7,179 bases of DNA, taken from the NCBI GenBank assembly GCA_015660155.1, contig DQLO01000302.1, positions 1 to 7,179 of the forward strand. Direction: 5' to 3'. The stretch is from Verrucomicrobiota bacterium. Lineage in GTDB: Bacteria > Verrucomicrobiota > Verrucomicrobiia > Limisphaerales > UBA1100. A model generated the notes under the pieces. That model searched no databases. It was given only the letters and a program-made list of their open reading frames with translations, and was not told the origin of the DNA. Shown one piece after another: positions 1-6,196 of this stretch; position 1 is the first letter of the stretch; every line of letters begins with the position of its first letter. The translations under genes and the position numbers were made by a program.

Positions 1-1
1 G

Positions 2-769
2 TACGAATCCTATGAAGGCTCCAAATGGTCTCGCGGATTGTTGCCCATCGACACGATTGAATTGCTCGAGCAAGAGCGCGGCGGCAGCCTCACGGCGGAT
101 CGCAGCGCGCAGATGGACTGGACGCCAGTGCGCGAATCCATCGCCAAACACGGCGTGCGCAACAGCAACACGATGGCCATCGCCCCCACGGCCACCATCG
201 CGAATATCATCGGCGTCAGCCAATCCATTGAGCCGACTTACAAAAATATGTACGCCAAGGCTAACCTTTCCGGCGAATTCACGGTGGTTAATAATTACCT
301 CGTGGAACAGCTGAAGGAACGCGATCTGTGGGACGCGCAGATGGTGGAGGACCTCAAATATTACGATGGGTCGGTGCTGAGGATTGATCGCATTCCGGAT
401 GACATGAAGGACATCTTCCGCACCTCATTCGAGATTGATTCCAAATGGCTGATCGCCTGCGCGGCGCGGCGCCAAAAGTGGATCGATATGGGCCAATCAC
501 TGAACCTGTACTTTGACCTCCGGCAAGTGCCCGAGGGCGGCAAGACCGGCCGCATTTTGAGCGATATGTATTTCTTCGCGTGGGAAGCCGGCCTGAAAAC
601 GACCTACTACCTGCGCACCCTCGGTTCCACGAATATTGAAAAATCGACCGTGGACATCAACAAATACGGCGTGCAGCCGGAGTGGATGAAAAGCAAACCG
701 GCGTCCAGCGAACTGGTTGCCGCTCCCACGTGCAGCATCCTCGACCCCGAGTGCGAGGCCTGCCAGTAA
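2..769 (+). CDS. nrdA: Class I ribonucleotide reductase large (alpha) subunit, C-terminal part
   Basis: This is the catalytic subunit that reduces ribonucleoside diphosphates to deoxy forms. The 5' end lies outside the window; 255 residues plus the stop are visible, and the frame is open from base 2 ([17 protein letters not shown]), so the TTG at 38 is not a real start. Two family landmarks are visible. The phosphate-binding loop region reads [17 protein letters not shown] (corresponding to the PSETSS loop of E. coli NrdA). The Tyr-Tyr pair in LKTTYYLRT, codons 605-610, corresponds to Tyr730/Tyr731 of the radical transfer path. The flexible C-terminal tail ends DPECEACQ. Its Cys pair (codons 752 and 761) is C-x2-C, the redox pair that re-reduces the active site; E. 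coli has C-x4-C. A further Cys lies at 731. The gene precedes nrdB by 35 nt and is surely its operon partner. The allosteric ATP-cone end cannot be seen. Confidence 0.96.
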   Translation, partial: YESYEGSKWSRGLLPIDTIELLEQERGGSLTADRSAQMDWTPVRESIAKHGVRNSNTMAIAPTATIANIIGVSQSIEPTYKNMYAKANLSGEFTVVNNYLVEQLKERDLWDAQMVEDLKYYDGSVLRIDRIPDDMKDIFRTSFEIDSKWLIACAARRQKWIDMGQSLNLYFDLRQVPEGGKTGRILSDMYFFAWEAGLKTTYYLRTLGSTNIEKSTVDINKYGVQPEWMKSKPASSELVAAPTCSILDPECEACQ

Positions 770-793
770 TTTACTAAAATAAAAAACTCAACC

Positions 794-799
794 AAAGGA
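794..799 (+). promoter_or_regulatory. Ribosome binding site of nrdB
   Basis: AAAGGA lies five bases before the ATG at 805, within the A-rich 35-nt gap after nrdA. It fixes the nrdB start. It is the clearest Shine-Dalgarno sequence seen ahead of any gene in the window; dcd and dnaG have none that I can recognise. Confidence 0.7.
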
Positions 800-804
800 A
801 AACT

Positions 805-1863
805 ATGTCTTGTTGCAATGTCACCGATCAACCCGCTGAGGCGCACGACCTCACCAAACGCATCAACGCCGAGGACAAACGGCTCATCAACTGTCAAGCC
901 GTGGACGTCAACCAACTGATGCCCATCAAATACGAATGGGCGTGGGAACACTATCTCAACGGCTGCAAAAACCATTGGATGCCCGACGAGGTGCCGATGC
1001 AAAAGGACATCGAGCTGTGGAAATCCAACAAGCTCAGCGCCGACGAGCGCCGCGTGATTATGCGCAACCTCGGTTTCTTCAGCACCGCCGAAAGCCTCGT
1101 GGGCAATAACATCGTGCTCGCGATTTTCAAGCACGTCACCAATCCCGAGTGCCGCCAGTATTTGCTGCGGCAGTCCTTCGAGGAAGCCATTCACACGCAC
1201 ACCTTCCATTACATTTGCGAATCGCTGAGCCTCGATGAGCGCGAGGTGTTCAACATGTATCACGAGGTAGCCTCCATCAGCGACAAGGACAACTTTGAGA
1301 TGCGCCTCACCCGCGAGATTATGGAGGACGGCTTCAGCACCGACACCACCGAGGGCATCCAAACCTTCCTCAGAAATCTCATCGGGTTTTATGTCATCAT
1401 GGAAGGCATCTTTTTCTATTCCGGATTTGTGATGATTCTGTCCTTCCATCGCGGCAACCGCATGACCGGCATTGGCGAACAGTTCCAGTACATCATGCGC
1501 GATGAAACCATCCACATGAACTTCGGGCTCGACCTTATCAACGGCATCAAAGCCGAGAACCCCGAGGCGTGGACGCCGGAATTCCAAAAGGAAATCGACG
1601 GCCTCATCGAGGAAGCCGTGGAGCTCGAAGTCGCCTACGCGCAGGATTGTCTGCCGCGCGGCATCCTCGGCCTCAACGCCGGGATGTTCCGCGAGTACGT
1701 GCAGTACATCGCCGACCGCCGCCTCGAGCGCATCGGCCTTAAGGCGAAATATGGCGATGCTAATCCATTCCCGTGGATGTCGGAAACCATTGACCTCGCG
1801 AAAGAGAAAAACTTTTTCGAGACCCGCGTCACCGAGTATCAAAAAACATCTTTAAGTTGGTAG
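805..1863 (+). CDS. nrdB: Ribonucleotide reductase small (beta) subunit, class Ic type
   Basis: This 352-residue R2 protein houses the dinuclear metal cofactor that starts radical chemistry in NrdA. Ferritin-like metal ligands are visible as Glu96 (STAESL), Glu127 and His130 (EEAIH), Glu200 (VIMEG), and Glu234 and His237 (RDETIH). Four residues after His130, where class Ia and Ib enzymes carry the radical tyrosine (Tyr122 in E. coli), the residue is Phe134 (codon TTC at 1204). The first ligand is Glu rather than Asp. From memory of the Chlamydia trachomatis class Ic protein (Glu89, Glu120, His123, Phe127, Glu193, Glu227, His230), every position matches with a constant offset of +7. Trp58, Tyr229 and Tyr345 also fall where its Trp51, Tyr222 and Tyr338 electron-transfer residues would be. 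A Mn(IV)/Fe(III) cofactor is therefore inferred. The N-terminus, MSCC, carries two adjacent cysteines of unknown meaning. The ATG at 805 is supported by AAAGGA five bases upstream. Confidence 0.97.
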   Translation: MSCCNVTDQPAEAHDLTKRINAEDKRLINCQAVDVNQLMPIKYEWAWEHYLNGCKNHWMPDEVPMQKDIELWKSNKLSADERRVIMRNLGFFSTAESLVGNNIVLAIFKHVTNPECRQYLLRQSFEEAIHTHTFHYICESLSLDEREVFNMYHEVASISDKDNFEMRLTREIMEDGFSTDTTEGIQTFLRNLIGFYVIMEGIFFYSGFVMILSFHRGNRMTGIGEQFQYIMRDETIHMNFGLDLINGIKAENPEAWTPEFQKEIDGLIEEAVELEVAYAQDCLPRGILGLNAGMFREYVQYIADRRLERIGLKAKYGDANPFPWMSETIDLAKEKNFFETRVTEYQKTSLSW

Positions 1864-1875
1864 GTGGAGAACACC

Positions 1876-1905
1876 GCGGCGGCGGTCTTGCGGGACCGCC
1901 GCCGC
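1876..1905. other. Perfect 12-bp GC hairpin after nrdB
   Basis: The arms 1876-1887 and 1894-1905 are perfectly complementary (GCGGCGGCGGTC against GACCGCCGCCGC) with a six-base loop (1888-1893). It begins 12 nt after the nrdB stop. No T-run follows it, so by itself it is not a typical Rho-independent terminator. It may protect the 3' end of the nrdAB mRNA or act together with the terminator just downstream. Confidence 0.7.
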
Positions 1906-1915
1906 CCCTAACTTA

Positions 1916-1947
1916 ACGGCCCCCGGGCAATCGGGGGCCGTATTTTT
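1916..1947 (+). terminator. Rho-independent terminator of nrdAB
   Basis: The arms 1916-1925 and 1932-1941 (ACGGCCCCCG against CGGGGGCCGT) form a 10-bp perfect stem with a six-base loop, followed by five T's at 1943-1947. This is the classic intrinsic terminator form for the + strand. The other strand lacks a matching T-run, so it should act in one direction only. It separates nrdAB from dcd, whose start lies 22 nt past the last T. Confidence 0.85.
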
Positions 1948-1969
1948 CAAATACACTTTCATTCAAAAA

Positions 1970-2539
1970 ATGGGAATACACTCCGACCAATGGATCCGCC
2001 AACAGGTGAAGGAACACGGCATGATCGAGCCCTTCGCCAGCGACCAAGTGCGTGCCGCCGAGGATGGCAGCCGCGTCATCAGCTACGGCGTCTCCAGCTA
2101 CGGCTACGACCTCCGCGTGACCGATGAATTCAAAGTGTTCACCAACGTCTTCAGTACCATCGTCGATCCCAAAAGGTTTGATGATAAATCCTTCGTGAAC
2201 GTGAAGGCCGACGAATGCATCGTGCCGCCCAACTCATTTGCCCTCGCGCGCAGCGTGGAATACTTTCGCATCCCGCGCCACGTGCTCACCGTATGCCTCG
2301 GCAAAAGCACCTACGCCCGTTGCGGCATCATCGTCAACGTGACACCCTTCGAGCCCGAATGGGAAGGGCACGTGACGTTAGAAATTTCCAACACCACGCC
2401 CTTGCCCGCAAAAATTTATGCCAACGAAGGTCTCGCCCAAGTGCTCTTTTTCGAAGCCGAAGAAGTCTGCGAAACCAGCTACGCCGATCGCGGCGGCAAA
2501 TACCAAGGCCAAAAAGGCATCACCATTCCGAGGATGTAA
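1970..2539 (+). CDS. dcd: dCTP deaminase
   Basis: The enzyme deaminates dCTP to dUTP and ammonia, supplying dUMP for thymidylate synthesis. The 189 residues are normal length for the trimeric dUTPase-fold family (E. coli Dcd has 193). The family signature GKSTYAR is at residues 111-117, giving Ser113 and Arg117 as counterparts of E. coli Ser111 and Arg115. Glu138 in LEISN is the likely general base. The C-terminal lid region [12 protein letters not shown] is also typical. The ATG at 1970 is chosen because [18 protein letters not shown] right after it is the usual N-terminus. No Shine-Dalgarno sequence is visible; the bases before it read ATTCAAAAA. The start is 22 nt downstream of the nrdAB terminator. 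Whether this enzyme also hydrolyses dUTP (bifunctional DCD-DUT) cannot be judged from what I can see. Confidence 0.95.
   Translation: MGIHSDQWIRQQVKEHGMIEPFASDQVRAAEDGSRVISYGVSSYGYDLRVTDEFKVFTNVFSTIVDPKRFDDKSFVNVKADECIVPPNSFALARSVEYFRIPRHVLTVCLGKSTYARCGIIVNVTPFEPEWEGHVTLEISNTTPLPAKIYANEGLAQVLFFEAEEVCETSYADRGGKYQGQKGITIPRM
2530..2534 (+). promoter_or_regulatory. Ribosome binding site of the hydrolase gene, inside the end of dcd
   Basis: GAGGA lies within the last codons of dcd, seven bases before the ATG at 2542. This makes the ATG the preferred start although the reading frame stays open far upstream (to 2215) out of frame with dcd. It also suggests that the hydrolase is translated by ribosomes finishing dcd. 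Confidence 0.6.
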
Positions 2540-2541
2540 CC

Positions 2542-3171
2542 ATGCTTACGCACGAACTCATTCCCGCCGTCGAGGCGGATTCAAAATCGCTGATGGTGGT
2601 GTTGCACGGCTTGGGCGACAGCATGGAGGGCTATCGCTGGCTGCCGGATGCGATGGGTTTACCGTGGCTGAATTATTTGCTCGTGAATGCGCCGGATGAT
2701 TATTCCGGCGGATTTTCGTGGTACGACATTTACGAAAACCCCGGGCCGGGCGTGGAGCGCAGCCGGAAGGCGTTGTTTGAATTGCTCGATGCCCAGCGCG
2801 AGGCGAGCTTTCCCGCCGACCAAATTTTCCAATTCGGATTCAGCCAGGGCTGTTTGATGACGATGGAAGTGGCAATGCGTTATCCGCATCGGCTGGCCGG
2901 TTGCGTGGGCGTCAGCGGTTACATTCACGAACCGGAGCAGGCGATCACGGAACTTTCGCCGGTTGCAAAGGAGCAAAAAATTCTGTTCACGCTGGGCACG
3001 TTTGATCCGCTTATCCCGGCGGAAAAAGTGAAGGGTCAGTTGAACCTATTGCGGAAGGATGGCGGGATGCAAATTCAGTCGGAAGAATTGCCCAAGGAAC
3101 ACACCCTCGCGGGCGAGGAAGAGCTGTCGCTCATTCGCGATTTCATTTCAGCCGCGCGGGGAGATCAATAA
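2542..3171 (+). CDS. Alpha/beta hydrolase, phospholipase/carboxylesterase family
   Basis: This 209-residue protein resembles the small cytoplasmic carboxylesterase/phospholipase group (Abhydrolase_2, YpfH-like). It has the oxyanion-hole motif LHGLGD at residues 21-26. The nucleophile elbow GFSQG at 99-103 gives Ser101. Asp155 in TFDPLIP and His187 in KEHTLAGEE complete the catalytic triad in the right order and spacing. There is no signal peptide or membrane segment, so it should act in the cytoplasm; the substrate cannot be named. The start at 2542 follows the dcd stop by two bases and has a Shine-Dalgarno inside dcd, so the two genes form an operon with likely translational coupling. Upstream in-frame codons (2215-2541) are a shadow of dcd. 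The last 29 bp overlap the 3' end of the convergent DUF362 gene. Confidence 0.9.
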   Translation: MLTHELIPAVEADSKSLMVVLHGLGDSMEGYRWLPDAMGLPWLNYLLVNAPDDYSGGFSWYDIYENPGPGVERSRKALFELLDAQREASFPADQIFQFGFSQGCLMTMEVAMRYPHRLAGCVGVSGYIHEPEQAITELSPVAKEQKILFTLGTFDPLIPAEKVKGQLNLLRKDGGMQIQSEELPKEHTLAGEEELSLIRDFISAARGDQ

Positions 3172-4513
3172 TTTCCACGTATTCAAGCCGCGTCACGCCC
3201 ATCCCCATGCGTCCGGCGGCGCGGCGCGTTTCATTTGCCTCGGCGTGGGTGGGGAGCTTCACAAACTGCCGTAGCTTAACAATGCGCTCCGCAGCCATCA
3301 TGTCCAACGCCACCGGGTCGGTGCTCAACCAAAGTTCATTCAGCGTGGTGGCGTAGTCGGCGCGTCTGGAATCCGCCAAATGAAACTGGCACAGCAGCGC
3401 ATCGGTGATGCACAGCCGCACGCGGGGCGCGGGCAGGGCGCGGTCGGTGCGCAGTTGGTGCGCGCCCAGCACGGCGCCGCCGTTGGGCAGGAGGTGCTGT
3501 CGCCAGGCGATGGTTTCGTCCAGCACCAGCACGGCTTGCGCTTCGTCGTTGCCTTTGGCGGTGGCCGCCTTCAGCGCATCGCGCAGTGCGCGCGCCAAAG
3601 GCAGGGCTTCGTCACCGGTTCCATGGAAATAAAAAAATTCTTTACCGGAAGTGGGTTGCAGCAATAGGGCGCGGGCGCTGGCGTTTGGCTTCAAGGCGGC
3701 GGTCACGCGGGCGGGAGGGAGGGTGTGCGAGTAAGCCGCCATTAAATAAAGATTGGGCACGGCTAGGCGCCGGTGATGGTGGGATTTTTCAAACCGCGCA
3801 GTGTTGTCCACGCTATCGAGCCCCAGCGCATCAAGATGGCCGCGCGAGCCGGTGACGGGATGGGCGATGAGCGGATGCAGATTGATGATGCACGTGAGGT
3901 CGCGCGTGAGTAGTTTGGATAAATGCGAAAGCCGTTTCAATTGAGCGTCCTCGGGCTTGCCGAAAAACCGATCGCCCGGCTGCAGTGGATGGGTGAGGGT
4001 GACATCAAAATGCGGGTGCGATTCATAGCCCGCATCGCGCGCGCCCGCCAGCCGCACGCCGAGGGCTTTGGCCATGCGTGCGTAGCCGGCTTTTTTCAAC
4101 TCCTCCAGCGAGCGATCCCAAATCACAATTTGCCGCGCGGGGATGCCGGCGTCCATCAGGCTGCGCGCCACCGCCTCCACCAACGCCGGCCGCGTGCCGG
4201 CCATCGGCCCGTGGTGGGCATCCACCTTGAGGCCGATCACATCCGTCAGCTTCACCAGCGTGCGCCAAGCCGCGCGCGGGGTGGGTTGGCCGGTAAACTT
4301 CGGCAGCGCGCGATCCAGCATCGCCCGCACGCGGGCGGGATTGGGCGTGAGAAAGCGCGTGGCTGCAGCGTCGTGCACGCGGATGACACGGGTTTTTTCA
4401 GGCTCCGCTGATTGTGCGGAAAGGGAAAATCCAAGTCCTAACACCAAAGTGAACAAGATGCGCCCAGCCCGTGAATAACGCACCTTTGCCAAATCCTGTG
4501 GAGTTGCCATCAT
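3143..4513 (-). CDS. Exported DUF362-domain protein
   Basis: A 456-residue protein of unknown function. The N-terminus has basic residues (KVRYSRAGR), a hydrophobic core (ILFTLVLGLGFSL, about residues 19-31) and a likely signal peptidase site after AQSA at residue 36, so export to the periplasm is inferred. The body resembles DUF362 proteins. DVIGLKVDAHHGPMAGTRPA (about 91-110) is followed by a Rossmann-like GIPARQIVIWDRS, then INLHPLIAHPVTG, LDSVDNTARFE, and the C-terminal STDPVALD (397-404). Only three cysteines are seen (208, 368, 375), so the ferredoxin-type clusters of some DUF362 proteins are absent. Start choice is uncertain: ATG ATG at 4513 and 4510 are adjacent, and a TTG at 4525 extends the frame. 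No twin-arginine motif is present. The gene converges on the hydrolase with a 29-bp overlap and diverges from the TPR gene. Confidence 0.75.
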   Translation of the reverse strand: MMATPQDLAKVRYSRAGRILFTLVLGLGFSLSAQSAEPEKTRVIRVHDAAATRFLTPNPARVRAMLDRALPKFTGQPTPRAAWRTLVKLTDVIGLKVDAHHGPMAGTRPALVEAVARSLMDAGIPARQIVIWDRSLEELKKAGYARMAKALGVRLAGARDAGYESHPHFDVTLTHPLQPGDRFFGKPEDAQLKRLSHLSKLLTRDLTCIINLHPLIAHPVTGSRGHLDALGLDSVDNTARFEKSHHHRRLAVPNLYLMAAYSHTLPPARVTAALKPNASARALLLQPTSGKEFFYFHGTGDEALPLARALRDALKAATAKGNDEAQAVLVLDETIAWRQHLLPNGGAVLGAHQLRTDRALPAPRVRLCITDALLCQFHLADSRRADYATTLNELWLSTDPVALDMMAAERIVKLRQFVKLPTHAEANETRRAAGRMGMGVTRLEYVEIIDLPARLK

Positions 4514-4542
4514 ACTCAGCCGCAAGGCTAACGAAATTTCAA

Positions 4543-6180
4543 ATGGGAACGAGACAAAAATGGACTGGAATATTGGTGCTGCTAATCCTTGGAGCCGGTT
4601 GCAAACCGCCCGGCGCGCGTGCGATGCTGGAAGGGCGCGAACACCTCAATGGCAACCGGCCGCAACAAGCCGCCGCCGAGTTTGAAAAAGCTACGCGGCT
4701 GTTGCCGGAGGATTGGCGCACGTGGAATCATCTCGGCCTCGCGCTGCATCGCGGGGGCAAACACGCCGACGCGGGCAAGGCGTATCAACATGCCATCAAA
4801 CTGATGGGGCAAGAGCGCATGCTCGGCAAGCGCGAAGGCTCGCACGTTTTGTATTTTAATATGGGGCGTTTGTATATGGACGCCGGTCAACCGATCTATG
4901 CGCGACAGCATCTTAGCACCTTCGCGCAATTGGAATCCACCCACGCCGCGCACTACTGGCTGGCCGAGGCGTGCCGTCGCGATGGGCGATTGGATGAAGC
5001 GCAGCTGGAGTTGGGCCGCGCACTGGCGTACCAACCCAATTCCGCCCGCACCCTCAATCGCCTGGGCGTGGTGCAGCTTGAGCGCAAGCAGCCGATGAAA
5101 GCTTTGGACAGCTTTCGCGGTGCGTTGAAAAAACAACCGGACTATTTCGCCGCGCAGTTGAACCTCGCCATTGTTTTGCATCGGCATTCGCCGCCGAATG
5201 TTTCGCAACCGCGGGTGCAGGCGCTGGCGGCGTACCGCAAATATTTGGAAATGAATCCGAAAGCCGCGCAAGCCGTGCAGCACCTCGTGGCGGATTTGGA
5301 TCGCGAATTGAATCCAGTGGCCGTGACACCGGTCAACACGCCCACCAACACCGTGGTTGCTTATGAGCCGCCGCTGCAGGTGAATACGAATGAAGCGACT
5401 TTCATCGTGCAAGCGGTGTTCCCCGCGGGCGGCAAGTTCGGCCACGTGGTCACCACCAATTCGGTGCCGCCGCGCCGCGTGGCTCCGCCCCCGCCGGTGA
5501 CCGTGAAGGTGCCCAAACCCCAGCCCGTGCCCGTTATTCCGGAACCGCCCAAGCCGGTGAAGCCCGTTCAAATCGCCAAGGTGGATCCGCCCAAGCCGCG
5601 GCCGCCCACCCCGCCTGTTACCCCAAAACCCACGGTGGCCGAAGTGGTACTGCCCAATGTCCCGGGCATTGAGCGTTATAATTACGCAAAACCCAAACGG
5701 CCCTCGGTGGGCGACCGCGAAAAGGCGCGCGAGAAATTCAACGAAGCTTATCAGGCCCATCGGCTCAACGAGCTGGAGAAAGCCCGGGCCGCTTATCGCG
5801 CGGCGCTGAAGCTGGATCCCGGCTATCAGCAGGCGCACCAAAACCTCGCGCTGGCCATTCTGAGCAGCGGCGATGTGAAGGCCGCGCTGCCGGTTTATGA
5901 AACCGCGCTTACGCTCAACCCGCTTTCGATGAATGCCCGCTATGGATTTGCCCGGGCACTGGATCGCGCGAAGTTTCCCTTGGACTCCGCAAGCGAATAT
6001 CAAAATCTTCTGAAAATGTATCCGACCTACACGCCCGGACACCTCGAGCTGGCCAATCTCTATTCGCAAAAACTCCAGCGGGCCGACCTCGCCCGGCCGC
6101 ATTATCAGCGGGTACTGGCCCTGAAACCGACCCATGCGCAGGCGCTGGTGATTCGCGAGTGGTTGGCGGCCAATCCCTAA
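4543..6180 (+). CDS. TPR-repeat lipoprotein with proline-rich linker
   Basis: A 545-residue protein; I do not recognise a specific family. The start at 4543 gives a short basic n-region (MGTRQK), a hydrophobic stretch (WTGILVLLILGAG) and Cys20. This looks like a lipoprotein signal, although the -3 residue is Gly, so the lipobox is not canonical. Residues 24-255 form TPR-like helical pairs (AAAEFEKATRLLPEDWRTW, ADAGKAYQHAIKL, DEAQLELGRALAYQPNS, KALDSFRGALKKQPDYFAA). Residues 308-363 are very rich in Pro, Lys and Val (PPPPVTVKVPKPQPVPVIP and following). Residues 390-540 hold a second TPR block (KARAAYRAALKLDPGYQQAH, AALPVYETALTLNP, ARPHYQRVLALKP). A scaffold or envelope protein-protein binding role is inferred. 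A longer GTG start at 4471 would overlap the divergent gene and bury the signal peptide. dnaG follows after 16 nt. Confidence 0.85.
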   Translation: MGTRQKWTGILVLLILGAGCKPPGARAMLEGREHLNGNRPQQAAAEFEKATRLLPEDWRTWNHLGLALHRGGKHADAGKAYQHAIKLMGQERMLGKREGSHVLYFNMGRLYMDAGQPIYARQHLSTFAQLESTHAAHYWLAEACRRDGRLDEAQLELGRALAYQPNSARTLNRLGVVQLERKQPMKALDSFRGALKKQPDYFAAQLNLAIVLHRHSPPNVSQPRVQALAAYRKYLEMNPKAAQAVQHLVADLDRELNPVAVTPVNTPTNTVVAYEPPLQVNTNEATFIVQAVFPAGGKFGHVVTTNSVPPRRVAPPPPVTVKVPKPQPVPVIPEPPKPVKPVQIAKVDPPKPRPPTPPVTPKPTVAEVVLPNVPGIERYNYAKPKRPSVGDREKAREKFNEAYQAHRLNELEKARAAYRAALKLDPGYQQAHQNLALAILSSGDVKAALPVYETALTLNPLSMNARYGFARALDRAKFPLDSASEYQNLLKMYPTYTPGHLELANLYSQKLQRADLARPHYQRVLALKPTHAQALVIREWLAANP

Positions 6181-6196
6181 TGCCCTCAATGGTGCT

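Noticed and set aside
607..1842. 411-residue open frame on the - strand opposite nrdB and the nrdA end
   Set aside because: It lies antisense to nrdB, whose ligand set is beyond doubt. The open frame is a product of G+C-rich codon usage, and its protein shows no recognisable motif.
2215..2541. 109-residue N-terminal extension of the hydrolase frame over dcd
   Set aside because: It is out of frame with a well-supported dcd, has Arg/His-rich nonsense composition, and the ATG at 2542 has its own ribosome binding site and begins at the hydrolase fold.
3923..4411. 162-residue + strand frame and several shorter ones opposite the DUF362 gene
   Set aside because: The - strand protein has a signal peptide and DUF362-like motifs; the + strand products are low-complexity and rich in Arg and His.
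4471..4542. GTG start giving the TPR lipoprotein 24 extra residues
   Set aside because: It would overlap the divergent gene and place the hydrophobic signal segment away from the N-terminus; the ATG at 4543 gives a normal signal peptide.
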